The translations under genes and the position numbers were made by a program. Below the pieces are notes generated by a model. It was given only the letters and a program-made list of their open reading frames with translations, was not told the DNA's origin and made no database searches. From Pseudomonas sp. MWU13-2100 (GTDB lineage Bacteria; Pseudomonadota; Gammaproteobacteria; Pseudomonadales; Pseudomonadaceae): a DNA stretch of 59,889 nucleotides. The stretch spans positions 1 through 59,889 of the forward strand of contig NZ_JALLIX010000041.1 in NCBI RefSeq assembly GCF_023242365.1, given 5' to 3'. Below, piece by piece: positions 51,119-59,868 of the stretch (position 1 is the stretch's first letter; every line of letters starts with the position of its first letter).

Positions 51119-53085
51119 GCGCCGCACCGCTGATCTCCCGCGCCAGCCTGGTCTGGCTGCTGGTGGCCCAGACGTTGGTGATGGTGCCGTTCTGGTTCCA
51201 TGTACCGCCGTGGATGGTCGCGCTGTGGCTCGGCTGCACGGTCTGGCGGATCCAGGTCTACCGCATGCGCGCGCGTTTTCCCGGACGGCTGATGGAGCTG
51301 CTTCTGTTGCTGGTCAGCATCGGCGGTATCTGGCTCTCGCGCAGCAGTCTGATCGGCCTGGACGCCGGGGCGGTGCTGCTGGTGGCGATGTTCATCCTCA
51401 AGCTGGTGGAGACCCGCACCCGTCGCGATGCCCTGGTGCTGATTTTCCTCGGGCTGTTCTGTGTCGCGGTGGCCTATCTGTTCGAGGACAGCCTGCCCTG
51501 GGCGTTCTACAGCTTGCTGCCGGTGGGGGCGTTGTTGGCGGCCCTGGTCGGTTTGCAGCAAGGCTCGACCACCCGGCCTCTGGAGACCTTGCGACTGTCC
51601 ACGACCCTGTTGTTGCAAGCCTTGCCGCTGATGCTCCTGCTGTTCCTGTTTTTCCCCCGTATCGCGCCGCTCTGGTCATTGCCGTTGGCCATCGACAAGG
51701 CGCAGAGCGGGTTGTCCGAGAGCATGTCGCCGGGGGATGTGGCCGAGCTTGGCCGTTCTGCGGAGCTGGTCTTTCGCGCCAGCTTCGACGGCTCGATGCC
51801 GGCGCGTCGCGAGCTGTACTGGCGGGCGCTGACCCTCGAGCAATTTGACGGTCGGCGCTGGAGCCAGGCGCCATCGGTCAACTACAGTCAGGCGCCGAAA
51901 TGGCAGGCCGGTGGTGAGTCCTGGCGCTACAGCATCATCCTCCAGGCCAGCGGCAAACCCTGGTTGCCGGCGCTGGATGTGGCCCGTACCGATCAGGCCG
52001 ATGTGCATCAACTGGCGGACTATCGGGTGCAGCGCCAGCGGCCGGTGCAGCAGGTCTTGCTCTATCGGGCCGAGTCCTGGCCGCAGGTGGTGCGCGATCC
52101 GCAGCTCAGTGAGCGGGCCCGGCGCCAGGCCCTGCAGTTGCCGGCCCAGGGCGATCCGCGCAGCCGGCAGTGGGCGGCGCAGTTGCGGCAAGCTTATCCA
52201 CAGGCCCAGGCGCTGGTGGCGGCGCTGCTCAAGCATTTTCACGACGAGCCGTATTACTACACCCTCAAGCCGCCGATCCTGGGCGCCGACAGTATCGACG
52301 CTTTCCTGTTCGACAGCCGCCAGGGCTTTTGTGCGCATTACGCCGGGGCCATGGTCTACGTGTTGCGGGCGGCGGGAGTTCCGGCGCGGATGGTGGCCGG
52401 CTATCAGGGTGGCGAACTGAATCCGGCGGGGCATTTTCTCACGGTGCGCCAGTTCGATGCCCACGCCTGGGTCGAATACTGGCAGGACGGGCAGGGCTGG
52501 CGTAGCGTCGATCCGACCTATGCGGTGGCCCCGCAACGCATCGATCAAGGATTGGAGCAGGCCCTGGCGGCTGACGAGGATATGCTCGGCGCCTCATCAC
52601 TTTCGCTGCTGCGCTACCAGCGCCTGACCTGGCTCAATGATCTGCGTCAGAGCTGGGATAATCTCAATTATGCTTGGCAACGCCGGGTCCTGGGTTATCA
52701 GGGGGACCAGCAACTGCAACTGCTGGGGCGCTGGTTCGGCGATCTGACCGCCTGGGCCCTGCCGGTCGGGTTGGTAGTGATCCTGGGGCTGCTCTCGCTG
52801 TTGCTGCTGCGCCCCTGGCGCAACACCGGCGATCCGTCGTTGCGTGTGTTCGCGGCCTTTGAAAAGCTGTTGTGTCGACGCGGTCTGGTACGTGAGCCGG
52901 GCGAAGGCCCGCAGGCGTTTGGCGAGCGGGCGGCACGGCAGTTGCCGCGCCAGGCGGAAAATATCAATGCATTTGTCCAGAGCTTCGTGGCCCAGCGCTA
53001 TGCTGGACAGACCCCGTCGATGGATGCATTGCAACAGCGGTTGCGATCATTGCGTCGTAGTCTTGGAAGTTCGATTTGGGAGTGA
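51115..53085 (+). CDS. tgpA: Transglutaminase-like protein TgpA (DUF3488)
   Basis: A 656-residue inner-membrane protein. About six transmembrane helices fill residues 1-170. A large periplasmic transglutaminase domain follows, and a single helix near 545-565 precedes a cytoplasmic tail. The catalytic triad reads Cys406 (RQGFCAHYAGAMV), His450 (FDAHAWVEYW) and Asp466 (SVDPTYAV). This agrees with the reported C404-H448-D464 triad of P. aeruginosa TgpA, an essential envelope protein. The start MSAAPLISRASLVWLLVAQ overlaps DUF58 by ATGA. The substrate remains unknown. Confidence 0.93.
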   Translation: MSAAPLISRASLVWLLVAQTLVMVPFWFHVPPWMVALWLGCTVWRIQVYRMRARFPGRLMELLLLLVSIGGIWLSRSSLIGLDAGAVLLVAMFILKLVETRTRRDALVLIFLGLFCVAVAYLFEDSLPWAFYSLLPVGALLAALVGLQQGSTTRPLETLRLSTTLLLQALPLMLLLFLFFPRIAPLWSLPLAIDKAQSGLSESMSPGDVAELGRSAELVFRASFDGSMPARRELYWRALTLEQFDGRRWSQAPSVNYSQAPKWQAGGESWRYSIILQASGKPWLPALDVARTDQADVHQLADYRVQRQRPVQQVLLYRAESWPQVVRDPQLSERARRQALQLPAQGDPRSRQWAAQLRQAYPQAQALVAALLKHFHDEPYYYTLKPPILGADSIDAFLFDSRQGFCAHYAGAMVYVLRAAGVPARMVAGYQGGELNPAGHFLTVRQFDAHAWVEYWQDGQGWRSVDPTYAVAPQRIDQGLEQALAADEDMLGASSLSLLRYQRLTWLNDLRQSWDNLNYAWQRRVLGYQGDQQLQLLGRWFGDLTAWALPVGLVVILGLLSLLLLRPWRNTGDPSLRVFAAFEKLLCRRGLVREPGEGPQAFGERAARQLPRQAENINAFVQSFVAQRYAGQTPSMDALQQRLRSLRRSLGSSIWE

Positions 53086-53092
53086 GTGTCGA

Positions 53093-53857
53093 ATGTCTGC
53101 CCTGGTGGATGAGTTGGTGGTTGAGGTACTGAGCCTGGAAGTGCGCTTGTTGGCCTGTCATGCGCGGGTGGATGCGCTGACCGACGAGGAGGGCCTGCAT
53201 GACTTGCGTACCACGGTGCGGCGCCTGCGCAGTCTGTTGCGACCGTTGCGTGGCTTGCCGGGTGTCGAACAGGTCGAGGCGGCCGCGCAGCAGGTCGGCA
53301 GCCTGACCACGCCGATTCGCGACCGTGAAGTGCTGGCCGCCTACCTGCATCGGCAGGGACATCATGTGGCGGCGGCGCGGCGCACCGAACAGTTGTCCGA
53401 CGATTACTGGGCGGTGGCGCGCAGTGCCGAGCTGAAACAGCTGTTCGACGTGCTCGATGTCTTTCCGCGTTTTCTCCGGGCTTCGCAGCATCAGGGCCTG
53501 TTGAAGAAGCTGCATAGGCGCATCGACAAGCGCCTGGAAAAACAATGGGCGGCGCTGGATGAGGCATTGCATGATCCGTTGCATGACCGCCATCGGCTGC
53601 GGCTGTTGATCAAGCGCGTGCGTTACGCCGCTGAAGCCTATCCGCAATTGAACCGGCTGCCGGCCCCGGCCTTGAAATCCCTGAAGGCGGCGCAGGAAGC
53701 GCTGGGGGACTGGCACGATTGCTGGCAATGGCTGCTGCGGGCGGAACAGGAACCGGACTTGCAATCCTGTGTCACGGGCTGGCGCAGGACCATGGCCCAG
53801 GCCGAGAGCAAGGCCGACCGGGTGCTGGACCGGTTGAGCGAGACTTGTTTCAGCTGA
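53093..53857 (+). CDS. CHAD domain-containing protein
   Basis: A 254-residue all-helical CHAD protein. Conserved basic helices are LHDLRTTVRRLRSLLRPLRG and HRLRLLIKRVRYAAEAYPQL, with a helix pair KKLHRRIDKRLEKQW between them and ALGDWHDCWQWL at the C-terminal end. CHAD domains bind inorganic polyphosphate and locate to polyphosphate granules. The start MSALVDELVVEVLSLE lies seven bases after the tgpA stop; the long frame inside tgpA is rejected. Confidence 0.9.
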   Translation: MSALVDELVVEVLSLEVRLLACHARVDALTDEEGLHDLRTTVRRLRSLLRPLRGLPGVEQVEAAAQQVGSLTTPIRDREVLAAYLHRQGHHVAAARRTEQLSDDYWAVARSAELKQLFDVLDVFPRFLRASQHQGLLKKLHRRIDKRLEKQWAALDEALHDPLHDRHRLRLLIKRVRYAAEAYPQLNRLPAPALKSLKAAQEALGDWHDCWQWLLRAEQEPDLQSCVTGWRRTMAQAESKADRVLDRLSETCFS

Positions 53858-53959
53858 GTGCCGGCGGCCTGTTTGACCGCTGCTTTGGCCGGTATGAGCG
53901 CTGTGTGCCGCCGATGGGCTGGTTACTATTCTGCAGGACTTTTTCCAGCTGAGGTCAGC

Positions 53960-54757
53960 ATGCGCTTTTCAGATTTGCTCGATGCGGTTCGTCGCGAGCC
54001 CAAGGGGCTTTCCATTCCCGCCGACTGGGGGCAGGGACGGGCCAGTTTCGGCGGCCTGGTGGTGGCGCTGCAATACGAAGCGATGCGCGCCCGGGTGCCG
54101 GCCGAGCGAGTGTTGCGTTCGCTGGCGGTGACCTTTGTCGGGCCGGCCGAGCCTGGGTTGCCCATCGATTTTGATGTCGAGGTGTTGCGCGAGGGCAAGG
54201 CGGTCAGCCAGGTGCTGGGTCGGGTGGTACAGAATGGTCAGGTGGTGACGCTGGTGCAGGGCAGCTTCGGCGCGTCCCGGGAGTCGGTGGTGGAGGTGGC
54301 GTCTGAGCCGGCGCCAGCGTTCAAGCACTGGGATGAATGCCCGGAAGCGCCGTATATCCAGGGGGTGATGCCGGAGTTCATGCGTCATCTGTCGATGCGT
54401 TGGGGCCTGGGTGGCATGCCTTTTAGCGGCAACACGTCACGGCAGATGGGCGGATGGGTGCGGTTGCGTGGAGATGTGCGGCAAGAGCCGTTGACCGAGG
54501 CGCATCTGCTGGCATTGGTGGATGCCTGGCCGCCGGCGGTGTTGCCGCACCTGAGCAAGCCGGCGGCCGGTAGCACCCTGACCTGGACCGTGGAGTTCGT
54601 CCAGCCGTTGCTGGCGCTCGATACGCTGGACTGGTGCCAATACCGCGCGGTGATCGAACATGCCCGCGACGGCTATGGCCATGTGGCCGCGGCGTTGTGG
54701 AGCGCGGATGGGCGGCTGATTGCATTGAGCCGGCAGACGGTTACAGTGTTTGGCTGA
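53960..54757 (+). CDS. Thioesterase-family protein (TesB-like double hotdog)
   Basis: A 265-residue protein with two hotdog halves, as in acyl-CoA thioesterase II. The first half contains WGQGRASFGGLVVALQYEAM and the second GSTLTWTVEFVQPL, with the catalytic-type aspartate region ALVDAWPPAVLPH. The start MRFSDLLDAVRREPKG was taken because GAGG lies six bases upstream. It follows the CHAD gene by 102 bp on the same strand. The substrate is probably a medium- or long-chain acyl-CoA, which is inferred from the fold only. Confidence 0.85.
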   Translation: MRFSDLLDAVRREPKGLSIPADWGQGRASFGGLVVALQYEAMRARVPAERVLRSLAVTFVGPAEPGLPIDFDVEVLREGKAVSQVLGRVVQNGQVVTLVQGSFGASRESVVEVASEPAPAFKHWDECPEAPYIQGVMPEFMRHLSMRWGLGGMPFSGNTSRQMGGWVRLRGDVRQEPLTEAHLLALVDAWPPAVLPHLSKPAAGSTLTWTVEFVQPLLALDTLDWCQYRAVIEHARDGYGHVAAALWSADGRLIALSRQTVTVFG

Positions 54758-54777
54758 CAGCCGGTGGTGACTGTCAC

Positions 54778-54809
54778 ATCGCTATCGCCCGCAAGCCGGC
54801 TCCCACAGG
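54778..54809. repeat. Solitary REP sequence
   Basis: CGCCCGCAAGCCGGCTCCCA with flanks is a single, reverse-oriented member of the second REP family, between two convergent genes. No inverted partner is seen nearby. Confidence 0.75.
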
Positions 54810-54827
54810 TAGGAAAGCCATGGTGGC

Positions 54828-55067
54828 TCAGGCCTCCAGCGCCAGGCTCTGGCTTTTGCCGCGCAGGCTGAACGCGGCCACCAGACCCAGTACGCCGACG
54901 GCGAAGTTGGTCGGGTTCTGGGCGAACACCCCGGAACTCAAGAGCAGGAAGGACACCGCGAACAAGATCAGCGCCAGCAGATGCATGCCTGCGCGGGTGC
55001 CATCGTTCGACGCTTGGGGTGCTACTCGCCATTGCCAGGCGGGGAAGTTGGGGTGACGTTGGCCCAT
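54828..55067 (-). CDS. Small hypothetical membrane protein
   Basis: A 79-residue protein with two hydrophobic segments (about 29-49 and 52-68) around a QNPTN turn. The polar N-terminus is GQRHPNFPAWQWRVAPQ. The start follows GAGGAAAAGATC. A longer frame adds 18 untypical residues. Function unknown; it looks like a two-helix inner-membrane protein. Confidence 0.78.
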   Translation of the reverse strand: MGQRHPNFPAWQWRVAPQASNDGTRAGMHLLALILFAVSFLLLSSGVFAQNPTNFAVGVLGLVAAFSLRGKSQSLALEA

Positions 55068-55150
55068 GATCTTTTCCTCTGTTCGTGTAGTCGGTGAACA
55101 GAGATTAAGCCGGTCCAACATCCAGCGCGAATCAACTCTTCCTATCGATC

Positions 55151-56629
55151 CTATAGTTTGAGCTGGCCAATCGCTTTGTTCAGCTCTCCCGCCAGCTTCG
55201 CCAGGTCATGGCTGGTGGTGGCCGAGTCCACAGTCTGTTGCACGGTGTTCTCGGTCACGTCGCGGATGCTCACCACCGCCCGGTTCATCTCCTCGGCTAC
55301 CTGGCTCTGCTGCTCGGCGGCCACGGCGATCTGGGTGTTGCTTTCACGCATCTGGGCCACCGCGCTGGTGATCTGCGCCAGCGCCTCTCCGGCTTCCTGG
55401 GCCTGCTGCACGCAGTCGTCGGCCTTGAATGAGCTTTCCTGCATAAAGTCCACGGCGTCGCGGGTGCCGGCCTGCAAGGCCGAGACCATGCCGGTGATTT
55501 CGTCGGTGGAGGTCTGCACCCGTTTGGCCAGGTTGCGAACTTCATCGGCGACCACGGCGAAACCGCGGCCCATTTCCCCGGCCCGGGCGGCTTCGATGGC
55601 GGCGTTGAGCGCCAGCAGGTTGGTCTGTTCGGCGATGCTATGGATCACGCTGACCACGCTGTTGATCTTCTGGCTGTCTTCAGCCAGTTGCTGGATCATC
55701 GTCGCGGTCTGTTGCACGCCGCTGGACAAACCGGTGATCGACTGCTGGACCCGGCTGACCACCGCCTGCCCGCTGCCGGCCAGGTCATCGGCGGTTTTCG
55801 ACAGGTCACGGGTGGCGCCAGCGTGCTGGGCGATGTGATAGACCGTGGCCGACATCTCATTGATGGCCGTGGCGGCCTGGTCGGTTTCGCTTTGCTGGCC
55901 AAGCATGCCGTGGCGCACGTCATTCATGCTCGAGGCCAGGCGCGCGGCGCCGACATCCAGTTGCGCCGCCGTGCGGGCCACTGTGCCGACCACTCGCTGA
56001 TAGCCGGCCTGCATGGCATTGAAGGCGCTGGCCATCTGTCCGACCTCGTCCTTGCCGGCCAGGGGAACACGGGCCGAGAGGTCGCCGCTCTTCTCCACAT
56101 GGAGCATCACGTCCTTGAGGGTATTGAGCTGGCTGAGCAGGAAGCGGATCAGTAGCTGTGAGGCGCCGAGCATCGCCAGCATCAGGATGAACACGGCCAC
56201 CGCATAGTTGGCGAAACGCTCGCTGAACACCTGGGCCAGGCTCGGCGCATAGGCAAGTACGGCGACCTGTTGCTCGCCACGGCCGAGCACTTGCGCGCCG
56301 AGTAGCGGGTTGTCGCCGAACAGCGGCATATAGTCGTAGGCGACCCAGCCGTTGGCGTCCTTGAGGCGCGGCAACATCTGCCCCTTGAGGGTCGGTGTTT
56401 CACCGCTCTTGAACGGCAACAGGTTGTCGGCCTCGGGCCAGGCCTTGCCTTCGGGCCAGGCGGCGAGCAGATGAGCCTGGGCCTGGACCGCGGCGCGCGA
56501 GGCGTCGGTGCAGGCCTGCTGTTCCAACTGCACGGCGTAGAGCACCAGAAACAGGGTAGTGATGAACGCGACCGCGTTTACGGCCCAGAACTTGTATTTC
56601 AGCGAGATATTGCTAAGCCAGGCACGCAT
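55151..56629 (-). CDS. Methyl-accepting chemotaxis protein
   Basis: A 492-residue chemoreceptor. Helix 1 lies at about 12-30. A short periplasmic domain of about 105 residues follows, with ACTDASRAAVQAQAHLLAAW, then helix 2 at about 138-160 and HAMP at 160-215. The cytoplasmic signalling tip is IAEQTNLLALNAAIEAARAG then EMGRGFAVVADEVRNLA. The periplasmic domain is small and of no class I can name. The gene stands alone; no FliA-type promoter was recognised upstream. It is transcribed 96 bp downstream of tatD. Confidence 0.93.
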   Translation of the reverse strand: MRAWLSNISLKYKFWAVNAVAFITTLFLVLYAVQLEQQACTDASRAAVQAQAHLLAAWPEGKAWPEADNLLPFKSGETPTLKGQMLPRLKDANGWVAYDYMPLFGDNPLLGAQVLGRGEQQVAVLAYAPSLAQVFSERFANYAVAVFILMLAMLGASQLLIRFLLSQLNTLKDVMLHVEKSGDLSARVPLAGKDEVGQMASAFNAMQAGYQRVVGTVARTAAQLDVGAARLASSMNDVRHGMLGQQSETDQAATAINEMSATVYHIAQHAGATRDLSKTADDLAGSGQAVVSRVQQSITGLSSGVQQTATMIQQLAEDSQKINSVVSVIHSIAEQTNLLALNAAIEAARAGEMGRGFAVVADEVRNLAKRVQTSTDEITGMVSALQAGTRDAVDFMQESSFKADDCVQQAQEAGEALAQITSAVAQMRESNTQIAVAAEQQSQVAEEMNRAVVSIRDVTENTVQQTVDSATTSHDLAKLAGELNKAIGQLKL

Positions 56630-56725
56630 GGGGGTCTTCCCTGATAGAGCGGAAACAGTTTTGGCAAGGTGCCATTATTGTGCCGCTAGCGAGCAAGATG
56701 CTAGTTGATGTAGGTCAATAGCGCT

Positions 56726-57532
56726 TTAGTCGAGGCTTGGCAAATTGAAGAATGTACGGGCGCAGGCGGTGGTATGGGCGGCCAGCTCATCCTGGCTCTC
56801 GCCCCGGTGCTGGGCCACTTCACGCAGTACTTCGCCCAGATATGCCGGTTCGTTGCGACCGTTCTTCGGCTTGGGTCGCAGGCTGCGTGGCAACAGGTAG
56901 GGCGCGTCGCTTTCGAGCATCAGGCGGCCACGGGGGATCTCTCGCACCAGCGGGTGTAAGTGAGTGCCGCGGCGCTCATCGCAGATCCAGCCGGTGATGC
57001 CGATATGCAGGTCCAGGTCGAGGTAGCTGAACAGCGTCTTCTGTTCGCCGGTGAAACAATGCACCACGGCGGCGGGCAGGCGGTCGCGGTAGTCCCGCAG
57101 GATTTCCAGCAAGCGGGTGTTGGCGTCGCGCTCGTGGAGGAACACCGGGCGCTGCAACTCCACGGCCAGGGCCAGGTGTTCCTCGAGGACTTTTTCCTGT
57201 TGCGGGCGCGGGGAGAAATCGCGGTTGAAATCCAGCCCGCACTCGCCAACCGCGCAGACATTCGGCTCCATCAGCAGGGCTTTCAGACGAACGGCGCTAT
57301 CGGCTGTCCAGTCACTGGCGCAGTGGGGGTGGATGCCGGCGCTGGCGAACAGCCGCTGACCGCTCTGATCCAGCTCCCTGCACAGTTCCAGCGCCTGTTC
57401 GCTGCCCCCCAGGCTGGTGCCTGTCACAATCAGCTGACAGACTCCTGCGGCATGGGCGCGCTCGAGTATTTCCCGCTGTTTGCCGGCAAAACTGGGGTTG
57501 GTCAGGTTGACGCCGATATCGATGAGTTGCAT
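56726..57532 (-). CDS. tatD: TatD-family metal-dependent hydrolase
   Basis: A 268-residue DNase of the TatD family (exonuclease on single-stranded and damaged DNA in E. coli). The N-terminus MQLIDIGVNLTNPSFAGKQ lacks the HxH pair of YcfH-type proteins, matching the TatD subtype. Other metal-ligand regions are FASAGIHPHCASDW, GECGLDFNRDF, VFLHERDA, VVHCFTGE and LESDAPYLLPR. The length is normal. No tatABC genes are present in the window. Confidence 0.93.
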   Translation of the reverse strand: MQLIDIGVNLTNPSFAGKQREILERAHAAGVCQLIVTGTSLGGSEQALELCRELDQSGQRLFASAGIHPHCASDWTADSAVRLKALLMEPNVCAVGECGLDFNRDFSPRPQQEKVLEEHLALAVELQRPVFLHERDANTRLLEILRDYRDRLPAAVVHCFTGEQKTLFSYLDLDLHIGITGWICDERRGTHLHPLVREIPRGRLMLESDAPYLLPRSLRPKPKNGRNEPAYLGEVLREVAQHRGESQDELAAHTTACARTFFNLPSLD

Positions 57533-57768
57533 GGTGCTACCTCAGGCCACAGGCCGAAAAGCATACCAGAGCTGTAGATTTATAATAAAAATCAAGAACT
57601 ACAACGAGTTATGACTGTCTCTTAAAGCCGGAAGAAAACATCGGTTGGCATGACCCTGGTGCCGTACCCAGTCTTTCGCACTTTTCGCGTTCAAAAGACG
57701 CTCGATTTCAGTTGTTCGACTTCAGGCCACCTTGTCTGAGGCTGGGCAGTATTCTTTCCGGAGAACGG

Positions 57769-59193
57769 ATGAAGAAGCGACCCTCGCTGTTGCTCTTGCT
57801 GTGCCTGTCCCTGCTGCTGCCGTTGCCGGCGCTTGCGCGGTTGGCCGGGCCGTTGGAAATCGTCCAGCCGGGCAAGGTGCGCGACCTCGCGGAGATTCGC
57901 AGCAGCCGGGTCCTGCGGGTGCTGGTCAATCAGAGTCGCAACAGCAGCGGCGAGGTCCAGGGCGAGGTGATTGGCGTCGAGTACCATCGCCTGCGCGCCT
58001 TTGAGCAGTTCCTCAACAGCCAGGCCCGCGACAACCAGGAGATCACCCTCAAGATCATTCCCAAGGCCAAGGACCAGCTGCTCGGCGCTTTGCAGCGCGG
58101 GGAGGGCGATCTGGTGGCCCCGGGGGAATTGCTCGAGGCCCAGCCGGGTCATGCGGTGATCGCCAGCGATCCGCTCGGCAGCACCGTGCCGTTGCTGCTG
58201 GTAGGGCTCAAGGGCGAGAAGCGTTTTACCCGCTTTGAACAACTGTCCGGTCGGACCCTGGCCCTGACCCCCGGCAGCGCGGCGGGCGAGGCGGTCAATC
58301 AGATCAACCAGAAACTGGCGTTGCGCAAGCTGTCGCCGGTCAAGGTCGAATGGGTCGATCCGAGCCTGGCGCCGGAGGATGTGCTGGAGATGGTCCAGGG
58401 CGGGATTTTTCACCTGACCGTCGTTGAGCAGCCGATCGCCGAACGCTGGGCGCGGATTATGCCCAAGCTGCGTTTCGACAAGCAGGTGCTGGTCAGCGAG
58501 CCGGGACAGATGCACTGGTTCGTGCGTGACAATGCCTCGATGTTGCAGGCGAGCATCGACCGCTTCCTCAAGACCTACAAACCCCCTTCGAACCAGGACG
58601 CGGCGTTTCTGCGCATCTATCGACGCCTGTACCAGGTGCATTATCCATTGAGTCGCAGTGATCGGGCGAAGCTGGAAAAGCTGCGCCCGGTGTTGCAACG
58701 CTATGCCCAGGCCCAGGGCATCGACTGGCTGAACCTGGCGGCGCTGGCCTTCAAGGAGTCGGCCCTGGACCCCGCGGCCCGTGGCGCCAGCGGCGCGACC
58801 GGATTGCTGCAGATCACCCCCTCGGCGGCACAGCGGGTCGGCGTCAGCAATATCCAGAATGTCGATAACAATGTACAGGCCGGGGCCAAGTACCTGGCGC
58901 TGATCCGGCGCAAGTTCTTTGCCAGCCCCAAGCTCAATGAGCGCGAGCGCATGGCCTTTGTCCTAGCGGCCTACAACATGGGCCCGGAACGGGTCCAGGG
59001 CATGCGCGCCGAGGCCCGCCGTCGTGGCCTGAACCCCAACCAGTGGTTCTTCCAGGTCGAGCGCATCGCCATGGAGCAGGTGGGGATGAATGCGGTGAAC
59101 TATGTGAACAGTGTGAACAAGTACTACCTGGCATTCGACCGGGAGCGTGACTCCCTGGAGCCGAATGCACGGAAGATAGCTTCACGTAAATGA
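57769..59193 (+). CDS. MltF-like membrane-bound lytic murein transglycosylase
   Basis: A 474-residue exported enzyme cleaving peptidoglycan. MKKRPSLLLLLCLSLLLPLP is a signal peptide ending at ALA-RLAG. An SBP_bac_3-like regulatory domain covers about 45-270. The SLT catalytic domain follows at about 305-460, with Glu330 in LAALAFKESALDPAARGASG and then ATGLLQITPSAAQRVG. CCGGAGAACGG precedes the ATG. The same two-domain plan is seen in MltF. The sequence looks like a second MltF-type paralogue rather than MltF itself. Confidence 0.9.
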   Translation: MKKRPSLLLLLCLSLLLPLPALARLAGPLEIVQPGKVRDLAEIRSSRVLRVLVNQSRNSSGEVQGEVIGVEYHRLRAFEQFLNSQARDNQEITLKIIPKAKDQLLGALQRGEGDLVAPGELLEAQPGHAVIASDPLGSTVPLLLVGLKGEKRFTRFEQLSGRTLALTPGSAAGEAVNQINQKLALRKLSPVKVEWVDPSLAPEDVLEMVQGGIFHLTVVEQPIAERWARIMPKLRFDKQVLVSEPGQMHWFVRDNASMLQASIDRFLKTYKPPSNQDAAFLRIYRRLYQVHYPLSRSDRAKLEKLRPVLQRYAQAQGIDWLNLAALAFKESALDPAARGASGATGLLQITPSAAQRVGVSNIQNVDNNVQAGAKYLALIRRKFFASPKLNERERMAFVLAAYNMGPERVQGMRAEARRRGLNPNQWFFQVERIAMEQVGMNAVNYVNSVNKYYLAFDRERDSLEPNARKIASRK

Positions 59194-59294
59194 TCTAATA
59201 AATAGATTGGTTTGTTGATATTTTTGCGCTTTTTGTATTTTAAAAACTGATTAATATGAGGCCCATCAACCCCTATATTGAAAAGGATTCACCC

Positions 59295-59732
59295 ATGAGC
59301 ACCTTGATCACCCGCGTTCTGAGCACCCGCGCCGGCTATGGCCTGACTGTCCTGCGGATTTTCGTCGGGATCATCTTCGCCGCCCACGGTTCGCAGAAAC
59401 TCTTCGGCCTGTTCGGCGGCTACGGCCTGGCCGGGACGGCGCAGTGGATGGAAAGCATCGGTCTGGCGCCGGGTCATGTGATGGCCCTGCTGGCGGGCGG
59501 CACCGAGTTCTTCGGCGGCTTGGCCCTGATCATCGGTCTGTTGGCCCGTCCGGCGGCGCTGGGCTTGACCTTCACCCTGTTGGTGGCGATCTTCTCGGTG
59601 CATATCCACAACGGTCTGTTCATGGCCAACAACGGTTATGAGTTCGCCCTGGCCCTGCTGGGCGGTACGCTCGCGGTACTGCTCGAAGGTGCCGGCAAGC
59701 TCTCGGCGGACGCTGCCATCGCCCGTTCGTAG
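59295..59732 (+). CDS. DoxX family membrane protein
   Basis: A 145-residue inner-membrane protein with four predicted helices (about 15-37, 58-80, 84-105, 113-132). FAAHGSQKLFGLFGGYGLAG and GTEFFGGLALIIGLLARPAA are typical of DoxX/DoxD-like proteins. The ATG at 59295 follows AAGGATTC and is preferred over one 39 bases upstream. Function is uncertain; relatives take part in thiol or quinone redox balance. Confidence 0.9.
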   Translation: MSTLITRVLSTRAGYGLTVLRIFVGIIFAAHGSQKLFGLFGGYGLAGTAQWMESIGLAPGHVMALLAGGTEFFGGLALIIGLLARPAALGLTFTLLVAIFSVHIHNGLFMANNGYEFALALLGGTLAVLLEGAGKLSADAAIARS

Positions 59733-59754
59733 AATCTTGACGGTGGCGCAAACC

Positions 59755-59833
59755 CTGTAGCAACTGGCTTGCCAGCGATTGCGATGTAGCATTCCCCGCC
59801 GTCATCGCTGGCAAGCCAGCGATGACGGCGGGG
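59755..59833. repeat. REP-like pair including a perfect 18-bp hairpin after the DoxX gene
   Basis: CTGTAGCAACTGGCTTGCCA at 59755 is a third REP variant. At 59794-59811 an 18-base arm is exactly complementary to 59816-59833 across a CAAG loop. The hairpin may end or stabilise the DoxX transcript. Confidence 0.82.
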
Positions 59834-59868
59834 GCGTGGCGCTTTCAAGATGCTTGTTCCTTTCCCGA

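Noticed and set aside
56630..56725. FliA (sigma-28) promoter for the chemoreceptor gene
   Set aside because: No acceptable match to the TAAA-N15-GCCGATAA pattern was found; only a CTAGC/GCTAG inverted repeat is present.
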